From CBDDCX01 sp965226925 (GTDB lineage: Bacteria > Gemmatimonadota > Gemmatimonadetes > Longimicrobiales > Gaopeijiaceae), in NCBI GenBank assembly GCA_965226925.1, contig CBDDEN010000011.1:186001-250000 (forward strand): a stretch of DNA of 64,000 bases, written 5' to 3'. Below the pieces are notes generated by a model. That model did not search any database and was not told the DNA's origin. It saw nothing but the letters and a program-made list of their open reading frames with translations. Shown here piece after piece: positions 35,364-44,394 of the stretch (its first letter is position 1; each line of letters begins with the position of its first letter). A program made the translations under genes and the position numbers.

Positions 35364-36477
35364 CTACTTCCCTGCGCCCTGGGATGCGAATCGCTTAAGA
35401 TAAGCCTCGATGAACGGATCGAGGTTGCCGTCCATCACCTTGCTCACATCGGTGATCTTCAGGTCGGTCCGGTGATCGTTGACCATGGTGTACGGCTGAA
35501 AGACATACGATCGGATCTGATTGCCCCAACCGATCTCCGTCTTGGTGGCTTCCAAGACCGCTTTCTCCTTCTCCTGCTCCTCCAGCGCCCGTTCGTAAAG
35601 GGCGGCCTTCAACATCTTCATGGCCGTCGCTCGGTTCTTGTGCTGCGATCGCTCCTGCTGACAGGACACGGCTATCCCCGTCGGCACGTGTGTCAGCCGG
35701 ATGGCCGAATCCGTCTTGTTTACGTGCTGCCCACCCGCCCCCGAGGCCCTGAACGTGTCGACGCGCAGATCGGACTCGTCGATTTCGATTTCGATCGAGT
35801 CGTCGACGAGTGGATACACGAATACGCTGGCGAACGACGTATGCCTTCTGGACTGTGCATCGAAGGGGGATATCCGCACCAGGCGATGAATCCCCTTCTC
35901 GGCCTTCAGGTATCCGTATGCATGATTCCCGACGACCTCGAAGGTCGCGCTCTTGATTCCGGCCTCTTCCCCAGGCTGGAGATCGAGCACCTTCACCTCG
36001 TACCCGCTACCCTCGGCCCATCTCGAGTACATGCGCGTGAGCATCTCGGCCCAGTCTTGTGATTCGAGGCCGCCGGCACCGGGGTGTACCGTGAGGAGAG
36101 CACCGCGGTGGTCATCCGGTCCCTGAAGCATGGTCCGCAGCTCGAGAGCTTCGATGGGCCCACCGAGCGCCTCGACTTCGGTGGCTAGCTCCGCCTCGAG
36201 ACCGGCATCCTCCTCGAGTTCCAAGAGTTCCCCCAGCTCCGCCAGCTCTGCCGCTTTGGAGTCGAGGTCGTGCCACGGGCCCACCCAACCCTTCAATAGG
36301 TTGGCCTCCGCGATTACCTCGCGGGCTTTGTCTTGATTGTCCCAGAAGCCGGTCGTCGCCATCTCCTTGTCGAGCTCGGCAATGCGAGCATCCTTGGAGA
36401 CGACGTCAAAGATACCCCCGAAGGTCGACGATCCGGCCACGGAGCTCTTCCAAACGCTGCAGTGATTCCTTGCTCAT
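35364..36477 (-). CDS. prfB: Peptide chain release factor 2, with programmed +1 frameshift
   Basis: RF2 reads UGA and UAA stop codons. The ATG at 36477 gives 23 codons (MSKESLQRLEELRGRIVDLR, then GYL) to an in-frame TGA at 36406-36408. The site reads CGG GGG TAT CTT TGA C, the classic autoregulatory slippage site: CTT slips +1 to GAC and an internal Shine-Dalgarno-like CGGGGG sits just upstream. After the shift the protein continues DVVSKDARIAELD to give about 370 residues. The RF2 recognition tripeptide SPF (VRISPFDAQ) and catalytic GGQ (GAGGQHVNKTDSAI) are present. The full product needs the frameshift. Confidence 0.96.
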
Positions 36478-36514
36478 GATGGGCGGTCACGCCTGACATT
36501 TCGTGGGATGTGCG

Positions 36515-36542
36515 GAGGGGCCACCCGAAAGGGCGACCCCTC
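36515..36542 (-). other. Hairpin in the prfB leader
   Basis: A 12-base stem with three mismatches (GAGGGGTCGCCC with GGGTGGCCCCTC) closed by a 4-base loop lies between the predicted prfB promoter and its start. No T-run follows, so it is not a classical terminator. It could be an mRNA stability element or simply structure in the leader. Confidence 0.4.
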
Positions 36543-36552
36543 GACCGCGAAA

Positions 36553-36581
36553 AATATATCCGAGCCCGACATGGCCATCAA
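36553..36581 (-). promoter_or_regulatory. Predicted sigma-70-type promoter of the prfB-uvrC cluster
   Basis: TTGATG (36576-36581) and TATATT (36553-36558) on the minus strand, 17 bases apart, about 75 bases upstream of prfB. This is the best promoter-like match before a 25-kb co-directional run of genes. Confidence 0.55.
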
Positions 36582-36599
36582 CCGGGACGGCCTGCGCGC

Positions 36600-37334
36600 C
36601 TAACCCTCGAGGCTGAAGACGACTTCACCGTTGGCGAGCAACTCATTGAGGGCGTCGTTGAAGAACGTTCCCTGGGTCATCACGTCGGGGTCGACCTGCT
36701 CCCGGTATTCCTTCCAGGACTTCTCGATCTCCTCGCTGAAGACCTGGACGAGCGTCCCGGACGCCAGCGCCTCCGTGTGTTTGGCGGGGTTGTAGGCGAT
36801 CAGGTCGGACACGAGGCTCCGGGCCAGGCTTCTCGCTTTGTCCTCCGGACTCCGCCTGCCGAATTGGATCGGCGCGGCGGGAGCCGCGGCCTCGGGTGGC
36901 GCCTCCTCCTCGACGACCGGGACCTCAATCTCGATCGCTCCGAAATCGTTTGTCGCAGCTTCGGCCTCAGGCTCTGTGGAAACGGGAAACGCCTCGTCCG
37001 CCTCCGTGGTAATCGAATCGAAGGTGATCTCGCGTTCACCGAACTCGTCGGCCGTCTCTTCCGCGATGTCGGCCACGACCTCGGCGTCGGCACCGAAGGA
37101 GCTCTGTACTTCCGGCGGCACGTCGGCCTCATCAAGGGCGATGGCCGCCGCCGGCTCGTCGAACGTCGTTGCGGATCCGGCGAAGGTGGATTCGACACCG
37201 GTCGCTTCCGGCTTGTCGACCTCGAAGATCTCAGGGCAGGCGCTGCACTGCGCCCTCACACCCCCTTCGGGGATCTTGGCCGGGTCCACCGGGAAGGACG
37301 TATTACATGACGGACATGAAACGGTGATGGTCAT
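36600..37334 (-). CDS. Zinc-ribbon (MJ0042-type) protein with acidic linker
   Basis: 244 residues. The N-terminus is a zinc ribbon, CPSCNTSFPVDPAKIPEGG then CSACPEIFEVD. A long acidic, low-complexity middle follows (about 60-170). The C-terminal 80 residues are helical and conserved-looking (ARSLARSLVSDLIAYNPAKH). Such proteins occur in several phyla with poorly known roles. The ATG overlaps the stop of the GGDEF-like gene by 4 bases, so they likely work or are regulated together. Confidence 0.75.
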   Translation of the reverse strand: MTITVSCPSCNTSFPVDPAKIPEGGVRAQCSACPEIFEVDKPEATGVESTFAGSATTFDEPAAAIALDEADVPPEVQSSFGADAEVVADIAEETADEFGEREITFDSITTEADEAFPVSTEPEAEAATNDFGAIEIEVPVVEEEAPPEAAAPAAPIQFGRRSPEDKARSLARSLVSDLIAYNPAKHTEALASGTLVQVFSEEIEKSWKEYREQVDPDVMTQGTFFNDALNELLANGEVVFSLEG

Positions 37335-38287
37335 GACTCTTCAATTTCTTCCTTGAGCGGCTGTCGACGATCCACAGCATAGACGGATCCTGGCAGCGAC
37401 TTCGTGTAGGTCTTCATTTCCGCAGCCAACTCGCTGACTTGCGCCGTGTGGGTGAAAGGCTGGATTTGATTGGTAACGACCCCCACCGAGAGTGTCATCA
37501 GGGGCACTCTACGGATACTACCGCGGCGGTCCTTTCCAAGGAAGTAGCCGGCCCGGCGATCTTCGGGGGTGTACTGATAGGGGATCAACTCATCGAAAAG
37601 CTGGATGATCTCGTCACAGCAGTTCTCCAGATACTGCACGTTGACGATGAAGATGAAGTCGTCCCCTCCGATATGCCCCACGAACCCGCCCGGAGCCAAT
37701 CCACGAACTACGTCCCGCAGAATGCGGGACAGAAGCAAGATGACGTGATCTCCGTGGTTGTATCCGTAGCGGTCGTTGAACTCCTTGAAGTTGTCCAAGT
37801 CGGCGTAGCAGACCGCGAAGTCTTCATTGCGCACGAGGCGCTCGCCGATATCCCGCTCGATCTGCACCGTACCGGGGAGGCGCGTGGTGGGGTGAACCGC
37901 AACGTCTCGTTGGGCGCGGCGCACCACGGACTCGAATCGAAGGCTCTGCTCCCGGTCCGAGCCCGCCTGTGATACCACCTCGTCGGCTCCGGCCGCCAGG
38001 CAATCCGCGGCGAGGTCACTCTGGTTCGACGGAATGAGTAGGATGACCGGGACGATGGCCGTGAACGTGTCTCTCTTCACCCGCGCGCACAGGTCGAGCA
38101 TGGGCGCAGGATCATCCCCGCCGTCCAGCACCAGGCATGAGGGGAAGGACCGGTTCAGAAGGGCATGGACCCCCTCCGCGCCTTCCACCGCGAGGAGCGA
38201 GTAGCCGTGCTCAACGCAGAACCGGGTGAGCAGATCCGGTCCGGCACTTGGGCTCGAAGCCGAGTAAACGATCGTACGTGCGGCCAT
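37331..38287 (-). CDS. Receiver-like plus degenerate GGDEF domain protein
   Basis: 318 residues. The first 125 look like a receiver fold (LLAVEGAEGVHALLNR, SCLVLDGGDD, VILLIPSNQ) but lack a clear phospho-acceptor set. The C-terminal half is a GGDEF domain (FAVCYADLDNFKEFNDRYGY) whose signature is GGDDF in HIGGDDFIFIV rather than GGDEF/GGEEF. It may be a diguanylate cyclase with altered activity or a c-di-GMP/nucleotide sensor. Coupled to the zinc-ribbon gene. Confidence 0.75.
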   Translation of the reverse strand: MAARTIVYSASSPSAGPDLLTRFCVEHGYSLLAVEGAEGVHALLNRSFPSCLVLDGGDDPAPMLDLCARVKRDTFTAIVPVILLIPSNQSDLAADCLAAGADEVVSQAGSDREQSLRFESVVRRAQRDVAVHPTTRLPGTVQIERDIGERLVRNEDFAVCYADLDNFKEFNDRYGYNHGDHVILLLSRILRDVVRGLAPGGFVGHIGGDDFIFIVNVQYLENCCDEIIQLFDELIPYQYTPEDRRAGYFLGKDRRGSIRRVPLMTLSVGVVTNQIQPFTHTAQVSELAAEMKTYTKSLPGSVYAVDRRQPLKEEIEES

Positions 38288-38348
38288 ACCACCTTGGAAT
38301 CACGGGTTGGAGGGACTTTTCGAGCTTAGTCCCGGCGATTGACGCTTG

Positions 38349-40478
38349 TCAACGACGGGCTGGAGACGAATCCACCAGAACGAAGTCGATATGACGCTCC
38401 ATCTTGTCTACGCGGGCTACTCGCACAGCCAACCGGTCCCCTAGCCGGAAAGTCCGACGGGTACGCTCCCCGACCAACCGGTAGCTGTCTTCCTGAAACG
38501 CGTAGTAGTCGTCCATCATGCTGTTGACGTGAACGAGCCCCTCCACGAATACCTCGTCCAGCAGCACGAAGAGGCCGAACGAAGTCACTCCGGATATCGT
38601 ACCGATGAACTCGTCGCCCAAGTGTCGTTCCATATACTCGGCCTTCTTCAGGTCGACGCTCTCTCGCTCGGCTGCTTCCGCTACCCTCTCTCGGGTGCTG
38701 CAAAGTACGGCCTTCCCCTCCAACTCTTCCCCATCCCACTCCTCCGGGACCGGCCGTCCCTCGATCAGAGCCCGAGTGATGACCCGATGCAACCACAAGT
38801 CAGGGTACCGTCGAATCGGCGACGTGAAATGCGTGTAGTGGGTCGCAGCCAAGCCGAAGTGTCCAAGGTTGGCGGGGTCGTACCGAGCCCGACTCATCGC
38901 GCGGAGCACCACCGTACACACCAGTTGACCCTCGGGACTTCCGTGCACTTTCTGGAGCAACGCCTGCAGCTCCTTCGGACCGACCGCGCCCTTGGATGTC
39001 CTAAGTCCCAGGCGATCCAGAAAAGCCTTCAGTGCCAGCATCTTGTCGCGCGAGGGCGCCTCGTGTACACGGTACAACACCGGCAGCGCCGTGCCCTCGG
39101 CCCGTCGAGCCATGATCTCGTTTGCCAGCAGCATGAAGCCCTCGATGAGGCGATGGCTCTCGAGTCGTGCCATACGTCGGATATCGACCGGCTGCCCGGA
39201 CTCTCCCAACACTACGAGCGCCTCGGGCAAGTCGAAGTCCAGCGCTCCCCGTTCTTCCCTCAATGCCCGCAGCGCCTTGGCCAATCCGGCAAGGTCGGCC
39301 AACGCTTCATCAGTGGGCGGATCGATCGAGAGCGCCCCGTCCAGGACGGCCTGCGCCTCTTCATAACTGAGCTTGTGCCTGCTGCGGATTCGTGTCCGCT
39401 CGACCCGGGAATCTCCGACGGCGCCGGAGCCGTCCAGGGTCGCGAAGACGGATATCGCGAACCGTTCTACGTTTGGCAGGAGCGAGCAGGCGTCGGTCGA
39501 CAAGGCGTGAGGCAACATGGGTATGACCCGGTCCACCAGGTACACGCTGGTCGCCCGCCTCAGGGCTTCGAGGTCGACCGGATCACCCGACTGCACGAAG
39601 TGTGACACGTCGGCGATGTGAATGCCGACCTCGAACGCTCCCTTACCCAGCCGCCGAACGGACAAAGCGTCATCATGATCCTTCGCGTCCGCGGGGTCGA
39701 TCGTGAAGGCATGGACGTCCGTGCGGTCGATCCGAAGTTCACCGGGTTCGGATCGACGGCGCGCGACTGCGTCATCCGCGTAGCGCTCCACCTCCGGAGG
39801 AAACGCGATGGGCAGCCCATGCCCGTGGATCACCGCGAGGACGTCCACCCCCGGATCCCCGGTCTTGCCCAGAACGGTCTCGACCGTGCCCGTGGGGTTC
39901 ATCTTGCCACTTCCGAACGTCGTGATGCGCACCACGACCACGTCTCCGTCGGTGGCTCCGTTCTCCTCGCCCTGCACGACGAGCACTTCTCGGTGGATCC
40001 TCCGATTCTGCGGGTGGACCACCCCGAAGGACCGCGTGGACTGGTAGACCCCGACCAGGGTCTGGTGTGCTCTCTCCAGTACCTTGATCACACGGCCGAC
40101 CGGGCTCCGTCCTCGGGGACGTCCCTCCACTCGAGTCACCACCTGGTCACCGTCCATCGCCGACTCGAGCGACAGCCCGGGCACGAAGACCTCTTGGCCC
40201 CCCGCGTCCGGCGCGACGAAGCCGTCACCCTTGGAGGTTACCGATAGCCGCCCTACCACCAGGTTGATCTTCTCGGGAACGGCAAAACGCTGGCCTTTGA
40301 CCCGATAGATCCGTCCCCGGTCGACCATCTCGAGAAGGAGAGTGCGGAAGTCCCGGAAGTCCTTCGTCGACACGGAGAGGGCCTTGGCCAACTCCTTGGC
40401 CTTCAGTGGTCCCTTACGCGACTCGCCGAGCCGGCGTAGAACCGCGGATTCACCGGGAAGCTTGGGTCGACGGGCCAT
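38349..40478 (-). CDS. rnr: Ribonuclease R
   Basis: 709-residue processive 3'-5' exoribonuclease of the RNB family that degrades structured RNA. It has an N-terminal winged-helix segment, two cold-shock domains, the RNB core with the catalytic Asp cluster in IDPADAKDHDDALSVRRL, FTSPIRRYPDLWLHRV, and a C-terminal S1 domain (IGTISGVTSFGLFVLLDEVF). Length is at the short end for RNase R because the basic C-terminal tail is missing. Confidence 0.93.
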   Translation of the reverse strand: MARRPKLPGESAVLRRLGESRKGPLKAKELAKALSVSTKDFRDFRTLLLEMVDRGRIYRVKGQRFAVPEKINLVVGRLSVTSKGDGFVAPDAGGQEVFVPGLSLESAMDGDQVVTRVEGRPRGRSPVGRVIKVLERAHQTLVGVYQSTRSFGVVHPQNRRIHREVLVVQGEENGATDGDVVVVRITTFGSGKMNPTGTVETVLGKTGDPGVDVLAVIHGHGLPIAFPPEVERYADDAVARRRSEPGELRIDRTDVHAFTIDPADAKDHDDALSVRRLGKGAFEVGIHIADVSHFVQSGDPVDLEALRRATSVYLVDRVIPMLPHALSTDACSLLPNVERFAISVFATLDGSGAVGDSRVERTRIRSRHKLSYEEAQAVLDGALSIDPPTDEALADLAGLAKALRALREERGALDFDLPEALVVLGESGQPVDIRRMARLESHRLIEGFMLLANEIMARRAEGTALPVLYRVHEAPSRDKMLALKAFLDRLGLRTSKGAVGPKELQALLQKVHGSPEGQLVCTVVLRAMSRARYDPANLGHFGLAATHYTHFTSPIRRYPDLWLHRVITRALIEGRPVPEEWDGEELEGKAVLCSTRERVAEAAERESVDLKKAEYMERHLGDEFIGTISGVTSFGLFVLLDEVFVEGLVHVNSMMDDYYAFQEDSYRLVGERTRRTFRLGDRLAVRVARVDKMERHIDFVLVDSSPARR

Positions 40479-40479
40479 G

Positions 40480-41376
40480 CTAGCGCCGCACCTCGAGGAT
40501 CAGCCCAATGCCTCGGGTGCCCGGGTCCGGGGCCAGGCGCAGTCGAGCGACCGCCTGCTCTCCCGCGGCGGCGCGCACCCGAGCCGTGATGAACCCGTCG
40601 ACGCCGCTCAGGAGATGGTTGGCGATGACCACGCCGGCGAATTGGGAGGCACGCCTGAAATCCTCATCACTGGACGCGATGAGGTCGCGGTACCCCTCCC
40701 ATTCATTCGTCAGACCCACCCAGGTCCACTCAAAGCGCTCGTCATAACCCTCATCATGATAGAAGGTCAACGCGTCTTCGTAAGCCGGATCGCCGGGCCC
40801 AGGGGTTGTCCCGGGCGCGAAGAAAATCTGCATCGCCAACGCCCAAGTCCTCCCATTGAACGTGGAGAGGTCCGTCTGTGGCTGCACTCCCGGCAGAGCC
40901 ACGTCCACATCGAAAGTCCCCGACGTCTCGAACTTCTCCATGTCCTCGTAGTAGGCGAAATCACCGTCCGTCCGGGTCCCTGCAAACGTCCTCGCCTCAT
41001 CCCACGCCAACGTCTGATACCGGTCGCGGAGGTCCAGCGCCGACGATCGTGCGCGCCCAAACGCGACCCATGCCACGCCCTCGAGCACCGCGTACGCGAT
41101 CCAACGTCGTTGACCCATCTTCCACTGGCTGGCACCGGGAAGCAGGGCCGAATAGAGCAAGGCTCTGGCGGGCGCGAGCGTCGCCTCGTCGCTCCGCATG
41201 TCGAGGCTCTCGCGGTGAGTGCTGGTGGGTGGACCGATCCATCCGCCAGGACGGGGCATGGAACAGCTGTGCACGGGAAGTGAACTCGCCAACTGAACCG
41301 CCACCGTCGGACACTGCTGGGCGCGGGCGGACACCGGGAAGACCCACGGTAGACAGCAGACGGCCGCGATTTCCAT
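40480..41376 (-). CDS. Exported or membrane-associated protein of unknown function
   Basis: 298 residues from ATG 41376, chosen because it gives a signal peptide (MEIAAVCCLPWVFPVSARAQ). A hydrophobic segment follows near residue 75 (LLYSALLPGASQWKMGQRRW, then IAYAVLEGVAWVAFG), resembling the LPGxxQ motif of small envelope proteins such as DUF5683. The rest is soluble and alpha-rich. No function is assigned. It is between the PorV-like gene and rnr, 32 and 1 bases away. Confidence 0.65.
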   Translation of the reverse strand: MEIAAVCCLPWVFPVSARAQQCPTVAVQLASSLPVHSCSMPRPGGWIGPPTSTHRESLDMRSDEATLAPARALLYSALLPGASQWKMGQRRWIAYAVLEGVAWVAFGRARSSALDLRDRYQTLAWDEARTFAGTRTDGDFAYYEDMEKFETSGTFDVDVALPGVQPQTDLSTFNGRTWALAMQIFFAPGTTPGPGDPAYEDALTFYHDEGYDERFEWTWVGLTNEWEGYRDLIASSDEDFRRASQFAGVVIANHLLSGVDGFITARVRAAAGEQAVARLRLAPDPGTRGIGLILEVRR

Positions 41377-41407
41377 GGTCCGGCGGACCCGGCCCCGGGG
41401 CGCCGAT

Positions 41408-42403
41408 CTAGAAAACAATGCCGAACGAGACGTGAACGGGTTCGCTCTCCCCCGTGATGGAGCCGGCAAGGTTCTTGGCCAACCCCAGTTCGAACCGCTC
41501 ATAACGAAGTCCTACTCCGATAGCCACGCCGTCCGCCTGCCCAACCTCGCCTTGCACGTAACCCGAACGAACGTAGATGACGTCTCCCATTCCCGCGGTG
41601 AGCTCGGTGCCCACGTAGTACGATGGCGCGTCCCCCGGGTCACGCCATCGGTCCTCGACCTCGGCTCGTACCCAGAGATTGATATCGTCCGTCTCCACGA
41701 AATGTGTGAGAAAGTTGTAGGCGGCTGACACCCGCACGCGCGACGGTAGAGGATCGGCCTGCTCCGCGTTCACCACCTGGAAGTCGGGACCCATGTGGGC
41801 GAGCATCGCTCCCAACCGAAGGGGGAGCGCCGCGACGGGCTCGGACTGGACACCGACGTCCATCGCCCAACCGGTCGACCGGACACCCGCGCCGTCACAC
41901 TGGCCGCGACAACTCAAATTGAACTGGACGATCTTGAAGTTGAATCCGGCATCGAGCCAACCCGTCATGCGCGTGGCGAGGGAGACGATCCCTACGTGGC
42001 TCCGAACCGAAATGGAGCCTCGCACGTTGCCTTCGGGGTCGGTGAGGTCCTGCTCGCCCTCGTCGAGGAGCTCATACGAGACGCCGAGCACGCCCACCGG
42101 TTGATTGACCATCAATGCGGAGAGAGCTATCCCCTCGCCCACCAAGTGGTCCCCTCTCATGATCACCAGTTGGCTCGCTTCCATGGACGCAAGCCCCGCC
42201 GGATTCCAGAAGGCCGACTCGGGGCTGGGAACCGCGGTCATGGTACGGCCGAGGGCCACGCCATGAGCGCCCACGGGGAGCAGAAGAAAGAGGGCTCCCT
42301 CGTTGGATCCGACTTCCGGGTCTTGGCCCTCGATCGCCTGAGGGAAGGCGAACCCCATGTGCAGCCCGAGAGCAAACAGAGCGACGATCCAAGGCCTACG
42401 CAC
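41408..42403 (-). CDS. PorV/PorQ-like outer-membrane beta-barrel protein
   Basis: 331 residues from GTG 42403, which gives a signal peptide (MRRPWIVALFALGLHMGFAF). The mature region starts GALFLLLPVGAHGVALGRTM then SAFWNPAGLASMEASQLVIM, the pattern of PorV/PorQ and UPF0164 barrels, and ends in HVSFGIVF with a terminal Phe. In Bacteroidota PorV works in type IX secretion, but related proteins occur in phyla without proven T9SS. The GTG overlaps the end of era by 8 bases. Confidence 0.75.
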   Translation of the reverse strand: MRRPWIVALFALGLHMGFAFPQAIEGQDPEVGSNEGALFLLLPVGAHGVALGRTMTAVPSPESAFWNPAGLASMEASQLVIMRGDHLVGEGIALSALMVNQPVGVLGVSYELLDEGEQDLTDPEGNVRGSISVRSHVGIVSLATRMTGWLDAGFNFKIVQFNLSCRGQCDGAGVRSTGWAMDVGVQSEPVAALPLRLGAMLAHMGPDFQVVNAEQADPLPSRVRVSAAYNFLTHFVETDDINLWVRAEVEDRWRDPGDAPSYYVGTELTAGMGDVIYVRSGYVQGEVGQADGVAIGVGLRYERFELGLAKNLAGSITGESEPVHVSFGIVF

Positions 42404-43337
42404 GATCGCCGTCCTCCGACGGGACACGCAGCCCCAGTTGGCCGAGGTGCTGCCGCTTCCGGCGCCAGTTCGGCAACACCTTGATCCACAGGTCGAGATA
42501 CACGGGACGATCGATGAACTCCTGGATCTTTTCGCGGGATACACGGCCCAGCTCGCGAATGGCCTTCCCCTTGTCTCCCACAAGGATGCGCTTCTGCGAG
42601 TTCCGCTCCGTGAAGAGGTTGGCCCCAATGTAAGCCGGATCCTGATCCTCGCGGAACTCCTCGACCACGGCGAAGACCGAGTAAGGGATTTCATCCCGGA
42701 ACTGCTCGAACACCGTCTCCCGGATGAACTCGGCCACGAAGAAGCGGACCGGCGAGGAGGCGACGTCGCCTTCAGGATACAGGAAGGGCCCTTCGGGAAG
42801 TGCTCCGGCCAACTCCTCCCACAACTCCTCGACACCCCTATCCTCCAGGGCGGAAATCCCACGCGCTTCCGCCCCCAACTCCGACTCCGCCCACTGGGCG
42901 GCCATCGCGATGTTGTCCGGGGTCGCGGCGTCGATCTTGTTGATCACCACGAACTTCGGCGCGGAGGAAGTGGCCAGTGCCTCCACGATCGCCGCCTTTT
43001 CCTTCTCCCGGAGCGGGTCTGTGGCGTCGACCAGCAGAACGATGACATCCGCCTCACGGATCGCCTCGAGGGCCTCCTCGAGCATACCCTTCTGAAGGAG
43101 GTCTTTGGCCAGGAGAAGGCCAGGAGTGTCCAGGAAGATACCTTGGACCGATCCCGTGGTCCGAATGCCGGTCACCCGCTGCCATGTCGTCTGTGCCTTC
43201 GCCGTCACGATGCTCAGCTTCTGGCCGATGAGCTGATTCATCAGCGTGGACTTGCCGGCGTTGGGGCGTCCGATCAGCGCGACGTAGCCCGTGCGGCTCA
43301 CGGTGCCGCTCACCTCGTTGATCGCCTCTTCACTCAT
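42396..43337 (-). CDS. era: GTPase Era
   Basis: 313-residue GTPase for 16S rRNA processing and 30S assembly. G1 GRPNAGKSTLMNQLIGQ, G3 DTPG in FLDTPGLLLAKD, G4 NKID in VVINKIDAATPD, and a C-terminal KH domain (ILVGDKGKAIRELGRVSREK). The length is normal. It shares 8 bases with the start of the PorV-like gene. Confidence 0.95.
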   Translation of the reverse strand: MSEEAINEVSGTVSRTGYVALIGRPNAGKSTLMNQLIGQKLSIVTAKAQTTWQRVTGIRTTGSVQGIFLDTPGLLLAKDLLQKGMLEEALEAIREADVIVLLVDATDPLREKEKAAIVEALATSSAPKFVVINKIDAATPDNIAMAAQWAESELGAEARGISALEDRGVEELWEELAGALPEGPFLYPEGDVASSPVRFFVAEFIRETVFEQFRDEIPYSVFAVVEEFREDQDPAYIGANLFTERNSQKRILVGDKGKAIRELGRVSREKIQEFIDRPVYLDLWIKVLPNWRRKRQHLGQLGLRVPSEDGDRA

Positions 43338-43435
43338 CGGAGAAAGATGACACAGAAGCCGATCTCAGGGAAATCGGAGGCCGAGCGTCTTACCGGCGGG
43401 CCGGCCCGCCCAGCGAGCCCATGGCACTATCCACT

Positions 43436-44113
43436 CTAACTGCTAACCCCAGTGGAGATTACGTGCTTGTACTCAAGTGGTTTCGAGACGATCGAGTTGG
43501 GAGCCGTCTGCACGACCTGGCCGTTGATGGCAACACTCATACGGCACGGAAGACCTCGCGACGAAAAGACGTCGAAATCAACGAGCCCGTTTTGCACCAC
43601 GTTGACCCCGGGCATGCCGCTGAACAGGTCGTCCAACTGATGAAGGCCGGGCTTGGTCTGTAGGTCTTCGGGCGTCAACGTATGGCCGAAGCCCATTGCC
43701 TCACGGCGGTAGAATCCGACCCGTGCCAGCGAGAGGTTCTGTCCCTCCACGATGGCCGCGATGGGATCGAGGACAATGGGGCTGGGTTGGAGACGAAGCT
43801 GGACGAGCGCGTCTTGTCCGCGCCCGAGCGCGAAGGTATCCGAGGTCGCGGGCAGGTAACCGAGGCGAGAGGCTTGTAGTCGATACGCTCCGGGATCCGG
43901 TATGGAGATAACGAAACGGCCACGTTCGTCCGTGAGGTACTCTCCGACTACGCTGTCCCCGGCGGCCAGCAGCACCACACCCGCCGTCTCGATCGGCACG
44001 CTCCACTCGTCGTCGTCGACCGTACCCTCGACCGTCTGCGCACCGGCGAGTGTGGCGGGCGGGCAAGCGAGTGCCCAGAGGAGTGCGGTCGCGAAGCGGG
44101 TCGTGGCTCCCAT
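43436..44113 (-). CDS. Exported carboxypeptidase-regulatory/TonB-plug-like protein (no barrel)
   Basis: 225 residues from ATG 44113, which provides a signal peptide (MGATTRFATALLWALACPPA). A carboxypeptidase-regulatory-like fold follows (GEYLTDERGRFVISIPDPG, AYRLQASRLGYLPA), then a plug-like segment (LHQLDDLFSGMPGVNVVQNG and a short CRMSVAINGQVV). TonB-dependent receptors continue into a barrel of several hundred residues, but this protein stops here. Similar short versions exist in Gemmatimonadota (from memory). It may be a genuine short family or a relic. Confidence 0.7.
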   Translation of the reverse strand: MGATTRFATALLWALACPPATLAGAQTVEGTVDDDEWSVPIETAGVVLLAAGDSVVGEYLTDERGRFVISIPDPGAYRLQASRLGYLPATSDTFALGRGQDALVQLRLQPSPIVLDPIAAIVEGQNLSLARVGFYRREAMGFGHTLTPEDLQTKPGLHQLDDLFSGMPGVNVVQNGLVDFDVFSSRGLPCRMSVAINGQVVQTAPNSIVSKPLEYKHVISTGVSS

Positions 44114-44234
44114 GCGTCGCCGCCTTATTCCGGGCAAACGGGTCCCAGGTGGCTGGTGTCCCCTCGTTGGACCCGAGGAGCACGTCCACAGCATAGGCGC
44201 CATCCTGTCCATTCACAACAATCACGTACGCGAC

Positions 44235-44366
44235 CCCGTGCCCACCTACCGCGGCGGTACGCCGTGCAGCGCAGGGAGAGTACGGCGGCGCCTACTTAGC
44301 GGACTGCGGACACAAAGAGCCCACAACCCGTAATGGGCTGTGGGCTCAAATGTAAGCTGACGACGA
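44235..44366. repeat. Tandem repeat copy A downstream of the rRNA operon
   Basis: Copy A of a directly repeated segment. Positions 44251-44366 match 44437-44553 nearly base for base (a one-base indel and very few substitutions, offset 186-187). The upstream part, 44235-44249, matches 44410-44424 and is separated in copy B by about 12 extra bases. Each copy has a terminator hairpin and 5S-like sequence on the plus strand. Confidence 0.85.
44311..44347 (-). terminator. Distal rRNA-operon terminator (copy A)
   Basis: On the minus strand GAGCCCACA pairs with TGTGGGCTC around a loop containing a smaller GCCC/GGGT stem, then TTTGTG. A second identical-type hairpin lies 187 bases closer to 5S. Confidence 0.75.
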
Positions 44367-44394
44367 GCCGTAGGGGCCCACCGGGCCCCGGAGA

